Part shown: in pieces, positions 28,038 to 37,018 of the stretch
Position numbering within the stretch: position 1 is the stretch's first letter
How the letters are laid out: each line of letters begins with the position of its first letter
NCBI RefSeq assembly: GCF_001467945.1
Contig: NZ_LNYQ01000013.1
Span: forward strand, 2,052,585-2,116,584
From: Legionella parisiensis
GTDB lineage: Bacteria > Pseudomonadota > Gammaproteobacteria > Legionellales > Legionellaceae
DNA length: 64,000 bases
Direction: 5' to 3'
Made by a program: the position numbers and the translations under genes
The notes under the pieces: generated by a model
Databases searched by the model: none
What the model was told of the DNA's origin: nothing
Seen by the model: only the letters and a program-made list of their open reading frames with translations

Positions 28038-28946
28038 ATGGACTATCCGCAAAACGTAACCATTATAGAAGTAGGCCCGCGTGATGGCTTGCAAAATGAG
28101 TCTTCTTTTGTATCCAGCAAACACAAAATTGAATTAATCAATTTACTCAGTGAATCTGGCTTGCGATATATCGAAGTAACGAGTTTTGTATCTGCAAAGG
28201 CAATTCCACAACTTGCAGACCATAATGAAGTTTTTCGTGCTATAGATAAAGCCCCATCCATACACTATTCTGCATTAGTTCCTAATGAGCACGGTATGCT
28301 TAAAGCATTGGAAGCTGGAGTTAAAGAAATTGCCGTATTTACTGCAGCAAGCGAACAATTTAATCAACGAAACATAAATTGCTCCATCGACGAAAGTATT
28401 TCTCGTTTTAAACCCGTTCTCATTTTAGCAAAAGAAAAAAACATCAAGGTGCGAGGATATGTTTCCTGTGTCCTTGGGTGTCCTTATGAAGGAAGTGTAG
28501 CTCCCGAAAAAGTGGTTGAAGTAACTAAGAAACTATTAGACTTGGGTGTAGATGAAATTTCATTAGGAGATACTATAGGTGTTGGAACCCCATATCAAAC
28601 TCACCTATTACTCGAACAAGTACTAAAACTATTGCCACTGAACCAATTAGCAATGCATTTTCATGACACTTATGGTCAGGCCATAGCAAATATTTATACT
28701 TCCTTGCAACACGGCGTACACCGCTTTGATAGTTCAGTTGCTGGACTTGGTGGTTGCCCTTATGCACGTGGAGCAAGCGGTAATGTAGCTACTGAAGACG
28801 TTCTATACTTAATGCATGGTTTAGGAATCAATACAGGTATAGATATATTTAAAATTGTGACGGCCGGGGACATGATCTGTAAAATATTAGGGCGTAAGAA
28901 TCAATCAAAGGTCGCAAATGCTATGTTAGCAAATCCCTGTAATTAG
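28038..28946 (+). CDS. liuE: Hydroxymethylglutaryl-CoA lyase
   Basis: 302-aa TIM-barrel enzyme that splits HMG-CoA to acetyl-CoA and acetoacetate, the last step of leucine breakdown. IIEVGPRDGLQNE at the N-terminus carries the metal and substrate residues; MHFHDTYGQA holds the metal histidines; and GLGGCPYARGASGNVATEDV is the family signature with the catalytic cysteine. About 120 bp of mostly featureless DNA separates it from liuD on the same strand. Confidence 0.95.
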   Translation: MDYPQNVTIIEVGPRDGLQNESSFVSSKHKIELINLLSESGLRYIEVTSFVSAKAIPQLADHNEVFRAIDKAPSIHYSALVPNEHGMLKALEAGVKEIAVFTAASEQFNQRNINCSIDESISRFKPVLILAKEKNIKVRGYVSCVLGCPYEGSVAPEKVVEVTKKLLDLGVDEISLGDTIGVGTPYQTHLLLEQVLKLLPLNQLAMHFHDTYGQAIANIYTSLQHGVHRFDSSVAGLGGCPYARGASGNVATEDVLYLMHGLGINTGIDIFKIVTAGDMICKILGRKNQSKVANAMLANPCN

Positions 28947-29038
28947 ATTATTTTTCACGTTTTAGCCCACTTTTCCCAGAGTGTCTCTATGCTACATAGA
29001 GTCTGGCTGAAATAAAGTAATAAATAAGAGAGAATGAA

Positions 29039-30985
29039 ATGAATGACATCTTATGGAAGCCCAAACATCCTAAAAAAAGTAGAATGTGGCAATTTATGGA
29101 GTTCGCAGCCAAACAAAATGGTCAGATTTTTGAAAACTATCACGAGCTGCATACCTGGTCCATTAAACATCCTGACTCATTTTGGCCCACACTTTGCGAT
29201 TTCTTTCATATCCAGTTTGATACTGCACCATACCAAATCCTGAATCACTATCATAACGATGAAATGATAAATGCACATTGGTTTGCTGGAGCGCAATTTA
29301 ATTTTGCCGAAAAACTGTTATCACGAAAAGATAAGCATCCAGCTTTAATTAGTCTAAATGAAGACAACCAAAAACAAGTAATGAGTTACGAACAATTACA
29401 TGATTTGGTCGCACAATGCGCAGCAGGTTTAAAAGCAATTGGAGTAACTGCCGGGGATAGAGTAGCAGCTTTAATGCCAAATACCGCACATACAATTATC
29501 GCCATGCTTGCCACTACCTCATTAGGAGGAATTTGGTCCTCTTGCTCACCTGACTTTGGCGCTCAAGCTGCAATCGATCGATTGGGACAGATTGACCCCA
29601 AAGTATTGTTTATCTGTGATGGACATCAATATCAAGGAAAAAAACATAGTGGGAGAGAAAAAATCAAACTACTGAATGATGCCATTAGCTCGCTCATTCA
29701 AATTGTAATTTGTCCTAATATAAACGAGTCCATAGATATCTCTGCACTGCCTAAAGCACAACATTGGAAGGATTTTCTTCGTCCGGCGAATCATTGCGAA
29801 TTTGTTGCCATGCCTTTTGAGCATCCAGTTTACATTATGTTCTCATCGGGAACTACTGGAAAGCCTAAATGCATTGTTCATGGAGCAGGTGGAACCCTAT
29901 TACAGCACATTAAAGAATTGGGATTACATACCGATCTGCATGCTGAGGACAACTTATGCTTTTATACTACCTGCGGATGGATGATGTGGAACTGGACTGT
30001 TTCTGCACTTGCCTTAGGAGCGACGCTCACTTTATATGAAGGGTCCCCGACTTACCCTGAAAGCAATCGTTTATTCACATTAATTGCAGAAGAACAAGTC
30101 ACTGTTTTTGGTACAAGTGCCAAATTTATCTCCTCAGTAGAAAAAGCAGGAGTTAAACCCAAAGAGGAGTTTGATTTAACTCACTTACGCTGCATTCTTT
30201 CTACAGGCTCACCACTTCTTCCTAAAAACTATGATTACGTGTACGAAGAAATCAAAGAAGATATACAACTTTGTTCTATTTCAGGTGGTACAGACATCAT
30301 TTCTTGTTTTGCCTTAGGCAATCCGATGCTTCCAATTTACAGAGGCGAATTGCAATGCCTTGGTCTTGGTATGGCTGTTGATGTATTTGATGAGGAAGGA
30401 CACCCTGTTCGTGAAGAACGTGGGGAATTAGTCTGTACAGCCCCCTTCCCGTCCATGCCTGTAGGCTTTTGGAATGATCCCGAAAGAACCGCATATCAAC
30501 GCGCTTATTTTCAACGTTTTCCCGGAATATGGGCTCATGGGGATTTTGCAGAGATTACCGCTCACAAAGGATTAATCATTTATGGACGCTCCGACGCTGT
30601 TTTAAATCCTGGAGGTGTGCGTATTGGTACGGCTGAAATTTATAGACAAGTTGAAAAAATAGATGAAGTAGTCGACAGTATTGTAATTGGTCAAGATTGG
30701 CAAGATGATGTACGTATCATTTTATTTGTTAAATTGCGTGACAGCATGATACTCACGGAAGAATTAATAAACAAAATACGTTTAACGATTCGTCAGAATG
30801 CCTCACCAAGGCACGTACCAGCGAAAATACTGCAAGTTGAAGATATTCCAAGAACAATTAGCGGTAAAATAGTAGAGGTAGCTGTCAGACAAATTGTTCA
30901 TGGTTTACCTGTAAATAATTTGCAATCTCTGGCAAACCCTAACGCATTAGATTATTTTAAAAATCGCGAAGAATTACAACAATAA
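29039..30985 (+). CDS. aacS: Acetoacetyl-CoA synthetase
   Basis: 648-aa adenylate-forming ligase that activates acetoacetate to acetoacetyl-CoA. An AACS-type N-terminus (LWKPKHPKKSRMWQFMEFA) is followed by MFSSGTTGKPKCIVHG (A3), TTCGWMMWNW, ISGGTDIISCF and the C-terminal PRTISGKIVEVAVRQ with the catalytic lysine. Following hmgL it closes a loop: acetoacetate from leucine is reactivated here and cut by the thiolase near the start of the block. AacS could also channel acetoacetate into lipid or polyhydroxybutyrate synthesis. Confidence 0.94.
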   Translation: MNDILWKPKHPKKSRMWQFMEFAAKQNGQIFENYHELHTWSIKHPDSFWPTLCDFFHIQFDTAPYQILNHYHNDEMINAHWFAGAQFNFAEKLLSRKDKHPALISLNEDNQKQVMSYEQLHDLVAQCAAGLKAIGVTAGDRVAALMPNTAHTIIAMLATTSLGGIWSSCSPDFGAQAAIDRLGQIDPKVLFICDGHQYQGKKHSGREKIKLLNDAISSLIQIVICPNINESIDISALPKAQHWKDFLRPANHCEFVAMPFEHPVYIMFSSGTTGKPKCIVHGAGGTLLQHIKELGLHTDLHAEDNLCFYTTCGWMMWNWTVSALALGATLTLYEGSPTYPESNRLFTLIAEEQVTVFGTSAKFISSVEKAGVKPKEEFDLTHLRCILSTGSPLLPKNYDYVYEEIKEDIQLCSISGGTDIISCFALGNPMLPIYRGELQCLGLGMAVDVFDEEGHPVREERGELVCTAPFPSMPVGFWNDPERTAYQRAYFQRFPGIWAHGDFAEITAHKGLIIYGRSDAVLNPGGVRIGTAEIYRQVEKIDEVVDSIVIGQDWQDDVRIILFVKLRDSMILTEELINKIRLTIRQNASPRHVPAKILQVEDIPRTISGKIVEVAVRQIVHGLPVNNLQSLANPNALDYFKNREELQQ

Positions 30986-30987
30986 AA

Positions 30988-31011
30988 AGTAGCCTGGGTA
31001 ACCAGGTTACT
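30988..31011 (+). terminator. Terminator of the leucine block
   Basis: A 10-bp stem (AGTAGCCTGG with CCAGGTTACT, one G-U pair) with a GTAA loop starts 3 nt after the aacS stop codon and is followed by TTATCCCTT. This is the clearest end of the leucine block. Confidence 0.7.
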
Positions 31012-31059
31012 TTATCCCTTAAAAAAACCAAAATATCACTAAAATTAGAAAGCGTTACA

Positions 31060-31087
31060 TTGTTTATACCAACAATTTGTGTATAAT
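31060..31087 (+). promoter_or_regulatory. Promoter of metNIQ
   Basis: TTGTTT (31060-31065) and a perfect TATAAT (31082-31087) are spaced by 16 bp. Transcription would start near 31094, just before the structured leader, and leave a 5' UTR of about 125 nt. Confidence 0.6.
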
Positions 31088-31095
31088 GCTGCAAT

Positions 31096-31166
31096 GGCGT
31101 CGATTTGAAATTCAGCTTGCGGACGCTCAAAAAGGGGCTCTTTTTGAAAATACGGCTAAAGCGGAT
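31096..31166 (+). ncRNA. Candidate SAM-II/SAM-V-type riboswitch in the metN leader
   Basis: Stem GCGTC/GACGC (31097-31101 with 31122-31126) encloses GATTTGA and CTTGCG. An extra 8-bp hairpin TCAAAAAG/CTTTTTGA (31127-31147) follows, then AAATACGGCTAAAGCGG. The order GAUUUGA, CUUGC, GCUAAA after an A-rich strand is the conserved pattern of the SAM-II pseudoknot as I recall it. AUUC (31110-31113) could pair with GGAU (31163-31166) for part of the pseudoknot. It precedes a methionine transporter, a typical SAM-riboswitch target. The full pseudoknot was not proven by hand. Confidence 0.55.
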
Positions 31167-31219
31167 ATGATTACATTCCCCTAAGTCTCCGCCCGCACGC
31201 ATAATCTCAGGTTATAATA

Positions 31220-32245
31220 ATGATTGAATTAAGTGGATTGTCCAAATCCTTTTCGGGTAAATCTGTTCTGCGTGGCATTAATCTATTTATCCAGGAAGGT
31301 GAAATTTTCGGAATCATTGGTAAAAGTGGTGCAGGTAAATCAACCTTATTAAGATGTATTAATCTTCTAGAACGGCCTGATGAAGGTCATGTCATCATTG
31401 ATAACCAATATTTGACAAGTCTTTCAAGAAAAGATTTGGCTTTAGCTCGCCACAAAATGGCAATGATTTTTCAACAATTCAATTTGCTTTACTCAAAAAA
31501 TGTTTATGACAACATTGCCCTCCCCATGCGCATTCAAGGAATTGAGGAAGAGGTCATTCGTAATAAAATTGAAGAGTTACTGCCAATTGTCGAATTAACC
31601 GATAAAAAACAGGCATACCCCGCACAACTCAGCGGGGGTCAGAAACAAAGGGTGGCGATCGCGCGCGCCTTAAGCTGCTCCCCTAAAATTCTGCTTTGCG
31701 ATGAGGCAACTTCAGCATTAGACCCCGAAACAACCGATTCTATTTTAGCACTGCTAAAAAAAATTAATGCGCTTTATGGGATCACTATAATCCTTATCAC
31801 TCATGAAATGGATGTAGTCAAACGAATTTGTAACCGGTTAGCGGTAATGGTTAATGGCGAGTTGGTTGAAACCACCGCCCTTGCTAATGTATTTAATAAG
31901 AAAGACAGTCTGGCTCGGAGTATGCTTTATGCACAGCTCAGTCCACAATTGCCTGAATGCCTTACTAAAAAACTCGCAAATTATGTAACCGAAAAACCTT
32001 TGCTGCGCTTATTCTTCCAGGGTGAAGAAGCAACAGTACCTTTTATCAGTCAAACAAGTCGTGAGTTAAATTTAGACATTAACATCTTGCTCGCCAATAT
32101 AGATCGTTATGATACAGTAACTTGTGGCGTTGTAGTTGTTGAATTAACTGCACATCAATTTTTACTTGAAGCATTCATTGAACGCTGTGAACAAGCCAAT
32201 TTAACTGTGGAGGTTTTAGGTTATGTCCTTCCTGATGGCATATGA
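31220..32245 (+). CDS. metN: Methionine ABC transporter ATP-binding protein
   Basis: 341-aa ATPase of the MetNIQ importer for D/L-methionine. Walker A is GKSGAGKST, the signature [15 protein letters not shown], Walker [17 protein letters not shown]. After the nucleotide-binding domain the C-terminal ~90 residues form a NIL (ferredoxin-like) domain, the methionine-sensing domain that causes trans-inhibition and identifies MetN. The gene overlaps metI by 23 nt. The leader looks like a SAM-sensing riboswitch. Confidence 0.95.
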   Translation: MIELSGLSKSFSGKSVLRGINLFIQEGEIFGIIGKSGAGKSTLLRCINLLERPDEGHVIIDNQYLTSLSRKDLALARHKMAMIFQQFNLLYSKNVYDNIALPMRIQGIEEEVIRNKIEELLPIVELTDKKQAYPAQLSGGQKQRVAIARALSCSPKILLCDEATSALDPETTDSILALLKKINALYGITIILITHEMDVVKRICNRLAVMVNGELVETTALANVFNKKDSLARSMLYAQLSPQLPECLTKKLANYVTEKPLLRLFFQGEEATVPFISQTSRELNLDINILLANIDRYDTVTCGVVVVELTAHQFLLEAFIERCEQANLTVEVLGYVLPDGI

Positions 32246-32870
32246 TTTATTCATTGCAACATGCGAAACACTGTATATGGTAGCCCTCAGTACTTTATTT
32301 GCGATTATACTCGGCTTACCTCTGGGAACATGGCTTTATTCGTCCAGCCATATAAAACCAATGCCTAAAGTGTATAAGGCATTATCTGCCTTCATTAACA
32401 TGGCACGCTCTATACCTTTTATTATTTTATTAGTAGCAATTATTCCATTTACCCGCCTCATAGTAGGAACTTCAATTGGAATGAATGCAGCGATAGTACC
32501 CCTTACCCTCGGTGCAACACCCTTTTTTGCCAGATTGGTAGATAATGTTTATCGGAGCTTGCCTTCAGGCCTTATCGAAACAGGTTATGCAATGGGTGCA
32601 AACACCCAACAAATTATCATGCATATTTTATTACCTGAAGCAAAACCCGCGTTAATTCATGCTATTACTGTTACAGCGATTACTTTAATCAATTATTCAG
32701 CAATGGCAGGAACCGTCGGCGCTGGTGGTTTGGGTACTTTGGCAATTAATTACGGTTACCAACGTTTTGATGCTGGAGTCATGATATCAACTGTAATCAT
32801 TTTGATTGTGATGGTACAACTGATTCAAATGGCTGGTGATTATTTGGCAAAACGTTTTTTACATAACTAG
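32223..32870 (+). CDS. metI: Methionine ABC transporter permease
   Basis: 215-aa permease with five membrane segments. The EAA loop is around [35 protein letters not shown], which touches MetN. N-terminal [20 protein letters not shown] and the [22 protein letters not shown] motif are typical of MetI. GGAGG lies upstream of the ATG inside the metN end, so the two are translationally coupled. metQ follows after about 110 bp. Confidence 0.94.
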   Translation: MSFLMAYDLFIATCETLYMVALSTLFAIILGLPLGTWLYSSSHIKPMPKVYKALSAFINMARSIPFIILLVAIIPFTRLIVGTSIGMNAAIVPLTLGATPFFARLVDNVYRSLPSGLIETGYAMGANTQQIIMHILLPEAKPALIHAITVTAITLINYSAMAGTVGAGGLGTLAINYGYQRFDAGVMISTVIILIVMVQLIQMAGDYLAKRFLHN

Positions 32871-32981
32871 TATTGCGTCAAAATGGCCTGGATTCGTGTA
32901 CCAAACGCAGAAAATTTGATAGTTTGGCCATGATAGTAAAAATGGAAAAACACTAATTTGTATTATTTTTTGGAGTATTAA

Positions 32982-33758
32982 ATGCGGATTGTAGCTTATT
33001 GCGTTTTATTATTAAGTCTTGTTGCATGTAACAAACCCTCACCCAACACTTTAGTAATAGGAACTATTGCCGGACCAGAAACTGATCTGGTTGAAACAGC
33101 AAAAGAAGTAGCCAAGAACAAATATGACTTAAACATAAGAATTGTAACCTTCAATGATTACAATTTACCCAATGAAGCATTACAAGACGGGAGTTTGGAT
33201 GCTAATGTCTACCAACACTTTCCTTATCTTAATGCTGCGGTTAAAGCCCATGGATATACTTTAGAGGCAATTGGTAGAACGTTTGTTTATCCTATGGGAA
33301 TTTATTCCAAAAAATACACTTCATTACAACAACTGCCGGAAAAGGCAGTAATCGCCCTCCCCAATGACCCAAGCAATGAAATGCGAGCGCTGCAATTATT
33401 GGAAAAAGCACAATTGATTACTTTAAAACCGAGTGAAAATACTGGCCTAAAAGATATTGCAACAAATCCACATAACCTGCAGTTCAAAGAAATGGATGCG
33501 GCACAATTACCAAGGGTTTTACCCGATGTTGATGCAGCAGTAATCAATACAACCTTTGCCTTACCAGCAGGTCTTAATCCTTCACGTGATGCTTTATTTA
33601 CTGAAGATAAGAGCTCACCTTATGCTAATATCATCGTCATTCACAGCAACTCTCCTAAAAAAGAACAACTGGAGCTTTTTGTGAAGGCGTTAAACTCTGA
33701 AGAGGTCAAAGAAAAAGCTAAAACTTTATTTGGAGACTCAGCTATTCCTGCCTGGTAG
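32982..33758 (+). CDS. metQ: Methionine-binding lipoprotein
   Basis: 258-aa NlpA/MetQ-type binding lipoprotein. The signal peptide ends in a lipobox with Cys16 (LVAC). The mature part shows LVIGTIAGPETDL, FNDYNLPNEAL, DGSLDANVYQHFPYL and VYPMGIYSKKY, the methionine-binding fold motifs. TTGGAG 8 nt before the ATG is a good ribosome site. A strong hairpin follows the stop. Confidence 0.93.
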   Translation: MRIVAYCVLLLSLVACNKPSPNTLVIGTIAGPETDLVETAKEVAKNKYDLNIRIVTFNDYNLPNEALQDGSLDANVYQHFPYLNAAVKAHGYTLEAIGRTFVYPMGIYSKKYTSLQQLPEKAVIALPNDPSNEMRALQLLEKAQLITLKPSENTGLKDIATNPHNLQFKEMDAAQLPRVLPDVDAAVINTTFALPAGLNPSRDALFTEDKSSPYANIIVIHSNSPKKEQLELFVKALNSEEVKEKAKTLFGDSAIPAW

Positions 33759-33778
33759 AATTTATTTAGACTTTATAA

Positions 33779-33800
33779 CCTGGGTGAAGCCTCACCCAGG
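33779..33800 (+). terminator. Terminator of metNIQ
   Basis: A perfect 9-bp stem CCTGGGTGA/TCACCCAGG with a 4-nt loop is followed by ATTTCTT, 20 nt after the metQ stop. Confidence 0.75.
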
Positions 33801-33893
33801 ATTTCTTCCAATCACCGTCGCCACTGCCCTAGCGAACATCGACAAATATGGGTATAAAACACATAATCTAAAGGCGAAACAAAAAACGAGTGT

Positions 33894-33985
33894 TGTCATC
33901 CCGCGGATGCAGGAATTCATACCTAATTATAAGCACAATGCCAGTATGGAAATGGAGTCTTCAGCTTGTCTACGCGGGTAAATGA
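33894..33985. repeat. Palindromic intergenic repeat, TGTCATCCC type (copy 1)
   Basis: Arms TGTCATCCCGCG and CGCGGGTAAATGA enclose about 65 bp. A related element lies at 36886-36971. The inverted arms and intergenic places suggest a small non-coding mobile or REP-like element. The rest of 33801-34164 has no gene I can support. Confidence 0.5.
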
Positions 33986-34101
33986 GGCTTAGCTATAGTG
34001 TTCATACTATGTATAAAACACAACTAATAGTAAAAAACAGCGATTTGTTTACCTTATCTTAACAATCCATGGTATTTAGACCTAATCCTATCTTAATGAA
34101 T

Positions 34102-34137
34102 AAGTGTTATACTTCATAAAAGTGTTATACTTTATAA
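34102..34137 (+). promoter_or_regulatory. 18-bp tandem repeat upstream of the effector-like gene
   Basis: AAGTGTTATACTTCATAA is repeated directly at 34120-34137 with one mismatch (C to T). Each unit contains a -10-like TATACT. It ends 27 bp before the ATG of the next gene, a place that fits an activator site or overlapping promoters. Confidence 0.45.
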
Positions 34138-34164
34138 AAAAGTGAGCTCCCGAGGTACCATTAT

Positions 34165-35682
34165 ATGCCTTCATTAAGACAAGCAATTCATAATATATTA
34201 AAATCCAGAAGATTTTTGGATCAATTTAGTGCCGAAGAACAAGAAAGAATTAAGCAAAAATACCGCGACTCTATTGGGTTAACCCAAGACGTGGCAAAAG
34301 ACATGGGAGCAGGTGCTTTTAAGGCTCATGCTGATAAGCGGATCCAAGATTCCTCAGGTTTTACAACCCAAGTAGGCCCCGAGAAGGAAGATACTTTTGC
34401 AAAATTAATCCAAGGAGATGATCCTGTTGATAAAAAAGAAGTTAGAACAAGACTCGAAGAGCTATTGAAACCTCAAAAGTTTTATACAGACGCTCAAGAA
34501 ACATATAAAGATTCAATGGAATTTTTTAAAAAACGGATCAACCAAATTCCTGAGCTTTCAGTAGAGCAAATCCGAGGCTACCTTGAACAAATTAATCAGA
34601 GAGGTAGAAAAGCGATAGAAGCCCAGCAAAAAAAAGAACTAGAAGATTTTAAAGCAGAACTTAATAAACCTGAATTCTCACAAAAAATCGAAATAGCCTT
34701 AGGCAAAACTCCTGAAGAAGTAGAAAAAATAAAAAAAGATTTAATTGCAGGAATGGAAAAAAGCCATTCAGATCAACTTACGGCATTTAACGACTCGGCT
34801 AAAGCAAACATGACCGTACTCGATAAAGCCTCCGCACTTGAAAATAAACGTCTTCTCTTCACCGGCCAGTTGGAAAGCTGGAAAGAGCAACTCAGCTCCT
34901 CCCAAAGGGATGAAATGGAGCATGAAATGGCGCTGGCAAGAGAGGAGAATCTTAAAAGACGAGGTATGGAGGCACCAGCAAGAAATACAACTGCTTATGT
35001 AGATTTTGAAAAAAATACCGTCTCTGCCATAAATCCAGAAGATTTAAATTTTATCATTTCCTTATCAGGAAATAAGCTAAAGCATAAGAAAGCACAAGAT
35101 GGCAAACCCGGTCTTTGGACTGCAACTATGCCAGCCCGCATCTTATCTCCCTTTTACTATTTAAGTAATAAGGAGTTGCCTAAAGTAGACATGTTGACTA
35201 TGGCTCAAGCAGTAAGAGCCTCTGGGTTTGACTCAATCACAATGACTATTAATTTCGAGGATGAGAAGACTCGAACACAAAGAGCAAGACAAGCTTATGA
35301 AGCGGCACTCGAAGCTGGTTTTCCCCCAGGTCCACTTCCTGGAGAAGAGGAGAAAGAGGAAAAAGAGCAAGTAAGAGGTATTCATCTAAAAGATGGATCT
35401 GGAAAGGAAATCAAGCCCGAAGAAATCTTCTCTGCTAGCGAATTGACGTTACTTCATGAGAGGGCAGCGAAGAAACGTGAAAAACTCGATAAATTAGTCA
35501 AAGATGCACCTCGACAAGAACCTTCAGAAGAACTTACTAAGCAATATCGCAAAGAAATCGATGATGGCAGGGTTCTCGCAAGAATGACAGGTAAAGCGAA
35601 GGACGAAATAGAAGCGGAACAAGAAAAAGTACGTAGACAAGAATCTGATAACGAACAGGTGGTAAAGGGTATTACCGGTTAA
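34165..35682 (+). CDS. Uncharacterised coiled-coil protein, effector-like
   Basis: 505-aa soluble, highly charged protein with no signal peptide or membrane segment. Residues ~95-260 are mostly helical and coiled-coil-like (many E/K/Q heptads). Residues ~275-375 look more globular (TTAYVDFEKNTVSAINPEDL, LWTATMPARILSPFYYL). An acidic run EEEKEEKEQ near 395 precedes a charged C-terminal tail. I do not recognise a family. The make-up and a Glu-rich tail resemble Legionella Dot/Icm substrates, but this is only a stylistic likeness. GAGG precedes the ATG, and a tandem repeat lies just upstream. Confidence 0.75.
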   Translation: MPSLRQAIHNILKSRRFLDQFSAEEQERIKQKYRDSIGLTQDVAKDMGAGAFKAHADKRIQDSSGFTTQVGPEKEDTFAKLIQGDDPVDKKEVRTRLEELLKPQKFYTDAQETYKDSMEFFKKRINQIPELSVEQIRGYLEQINQRGRKAIEAQQKKELEDFKAELNKPEFSQKIEIALGKTPEEVEKIKKDLIAGMEKSHSDQLTAFNDSAKANMTVLDKASALENKRLLFTGQLESWKEQLSSSQRDEMEHEMALAREENLKRRGMEAPARNTTAYVDFEKNTVSAINPEDLNFIISLSGNKLKHKKAQDGKPGLWTATMPARILSPFYYLSNKELPKVDMLTMAQAVRASGFDSITMTINFEDEKTRTQRARQAYEAALEAGFPPGPLPGEEEKEEKEQVRGIHLKDGSGKEIKPEEIFSASELTLLHERAAKKREKLDKLVKDAPRQEPSEELTKQYRKEIDDGRVLARMTGKAKDEIEAEQEKVRRQESDNEQVVKGITG

Positions 35683-35837
35683 CTACGATCCTGGTTTTTT
35701 GATTTTTTTAAATTAAAACCAGGCTTTTTCCCGCTCTAATAACTTCTCCCAAGCATGGTCAAAAAATTCCACTATTCCCCCAACTTAATTTCTGTTATTT
35801 TATAAAATTAACTACGGGTTAGGCTAAGGAGATAGCT

Positions 35838-36008
35838 ATGGATACTCGTGAATTTGAAGAAGAAGTGAACGACATGGATGAGTTTGGTGTGGATACACCA
35901 CTCCTGCCTTCGGAAACAAATCCTTCGACTAAATTGGAACGGAGAAGAAGAATAGAAGACTTATTTGAAGAAAAACGTCTCCGAGAAGAACTCGCGGAAT
36001 TTGGTTAG
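35838..36008 (+). CDS. Small conserved acidic protein (PA3496-like)
   Basis: 56-aa protein beginning MDTREFEEEV with a charged C-terminal helix LERRRRIEDLFEEKRLREEL. It resembles the small PA3496-type family of gammaproteobacteria, whose function is not established. AAGGAGAT lies 5 nt before the ATG. Confidence 0.75.
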   Translation: MDTREFEEEVNDMDEFGVDTPLLPSETNPSTKLERRRRIEDLFEEKRLREELAEFG

Positions 36009-36088
36009 TATTCTATTATCGTAACCCTGGGATTAGGCAGTGCATTCATATCCAAACCCTGGGTTGCGTAGTCTTTATTCGACATGCG

Positions 36089-36814
36089 TTACCGAAAATT
36101 AGAAAAATAAATATCAAACCGTACTGTTTTTCCCACTACAGCTGCATTTGCAGGCAATAATGGTTTTGTTTTTTGCGGCCATTTTACTACTACTTTTTGT
36201 TTTGTCCGACCTATCGCCAATTGAATAAGTTTGAGCGCGTCTTCATCAGCACCGATTATTTGTTGTAAGGCTTGCATTTCTTTTTTCACCAATGCAGATT
36301 TACTACGTTCTGGGTGCATGGGATCAATGTAAATCACGTCAGGGTAGTCTTGCTCTGCTAGGGAACTCAAATAGGTATAAGCATCGCCAGCATGAAGTAT
36401 CAAGTGCAGCGGATGTGGTTCTGACTCATTTCTGCGAATTAAAGCATCTGACAATAAAGAAGCCATAACGGGATGACGTTCAAGCATTAATACTTCCGCA
36501 CCAAAACTGGCTAAAATGGCAGAATCACGTCCCCAACCTGCAGTTGCATCGATAATTTTTAGCCCTGGCGAGGGCTTGCAGGCACGGACTAATCCTTGTT
36601 TTTTTCCCTCAGACTTTCTTTTGCTCCAAAAAGAAGCACTGAATTCAGCAAAAATTGGGGAAAAACCAGGTATTTTTAATGACAATTTATCTTCAGTAAC
36701 AAAGAGACAAAGATTAGCATTTTTGTCTAAAACAAAATTCAATTGTTTAGCAATTGCTTTTGCTTTATCGTGCAGTTCCTCGTGCTCATAACCTACTGCT
36801 GAAATATCGATCAT
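36089..36814 (-). CDS. rsmJ: 16S rRNA (guanine-1516 N2)-methyltransferase
   Basis: 241-aa SAM-dependent methyltransferase that modifies G1516 in 16S rRNA. The SAM site is IIDATAGWGRDSAILASFG; the catalytic/RNA region is VIYIDPMHPERSKSALVKKEMQ. Both are typical of RsmJ (YhiQ). The ATG at 36814 is used; a TTG at 36826 is the alternative. It stands alone, tail-to-tail with the small acidic gene. Confidence 0.92.
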   Translation of the reverse strand: MIDISAVGYEHEELHDKAKAIAKQLNFVLDKNANLCLFVTEDKLSLKIPGFSPIFAEFSASFWSKRKSEGKKQGLVRACKPSPGLKIIDATAGWGRDSAILASFGAEVLMLERHPVMASLLSDALIRRNESEPHPLHLILHAGDAYTYLSSLAEQDYPDVIYIDPMHPERSKSALVKKEMQALQQIIGADEDALKLIQLAIGRTKQKVVVKWPQKTKPLLPANAAVVGKTVRFDIYFSNFR

Positions 36815-36885
36815 TTTTATAACCAACGATTATTCAATTATATCTTCGGGGACCTACAACTTCTCTGCCAATCAGTTAAAGAGCT

Positions 36886-36971
36886 TTGTCATCCCTGCGT
36901 AGGGGGAACCCATGTCTGAATTGGTTTTGATGTTCGATTAGGGTAGATCCCCGCCCGCATAGGGATGGCAA
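36886..36971. repeat. Palindromic intergenic repeat, TGTCATCCC type (copy 2)
   Basis: Terminal arms TTGTCATCCCT (36886-36896) and AGGGATGGCAA (36961-36971) are complementary over 11 positions with one G-T pair. A second inner pair (GGGGGAACC with GATCCCCGCC) adds to the fold. Related to the element at 33894-33985. Confidence 0.6.
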
Positions 36972-37018
36972 ATTTATCACATTGCTTAATTTAATTGCAG
37001 TACCAACAGAATACTGCA

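Noticed and set aside
33730..33981. Open frame of 83 codons after metQ
   Set aside because: It starts inside metQ, crosses a strong terminator and ends in a palindromic repeat.
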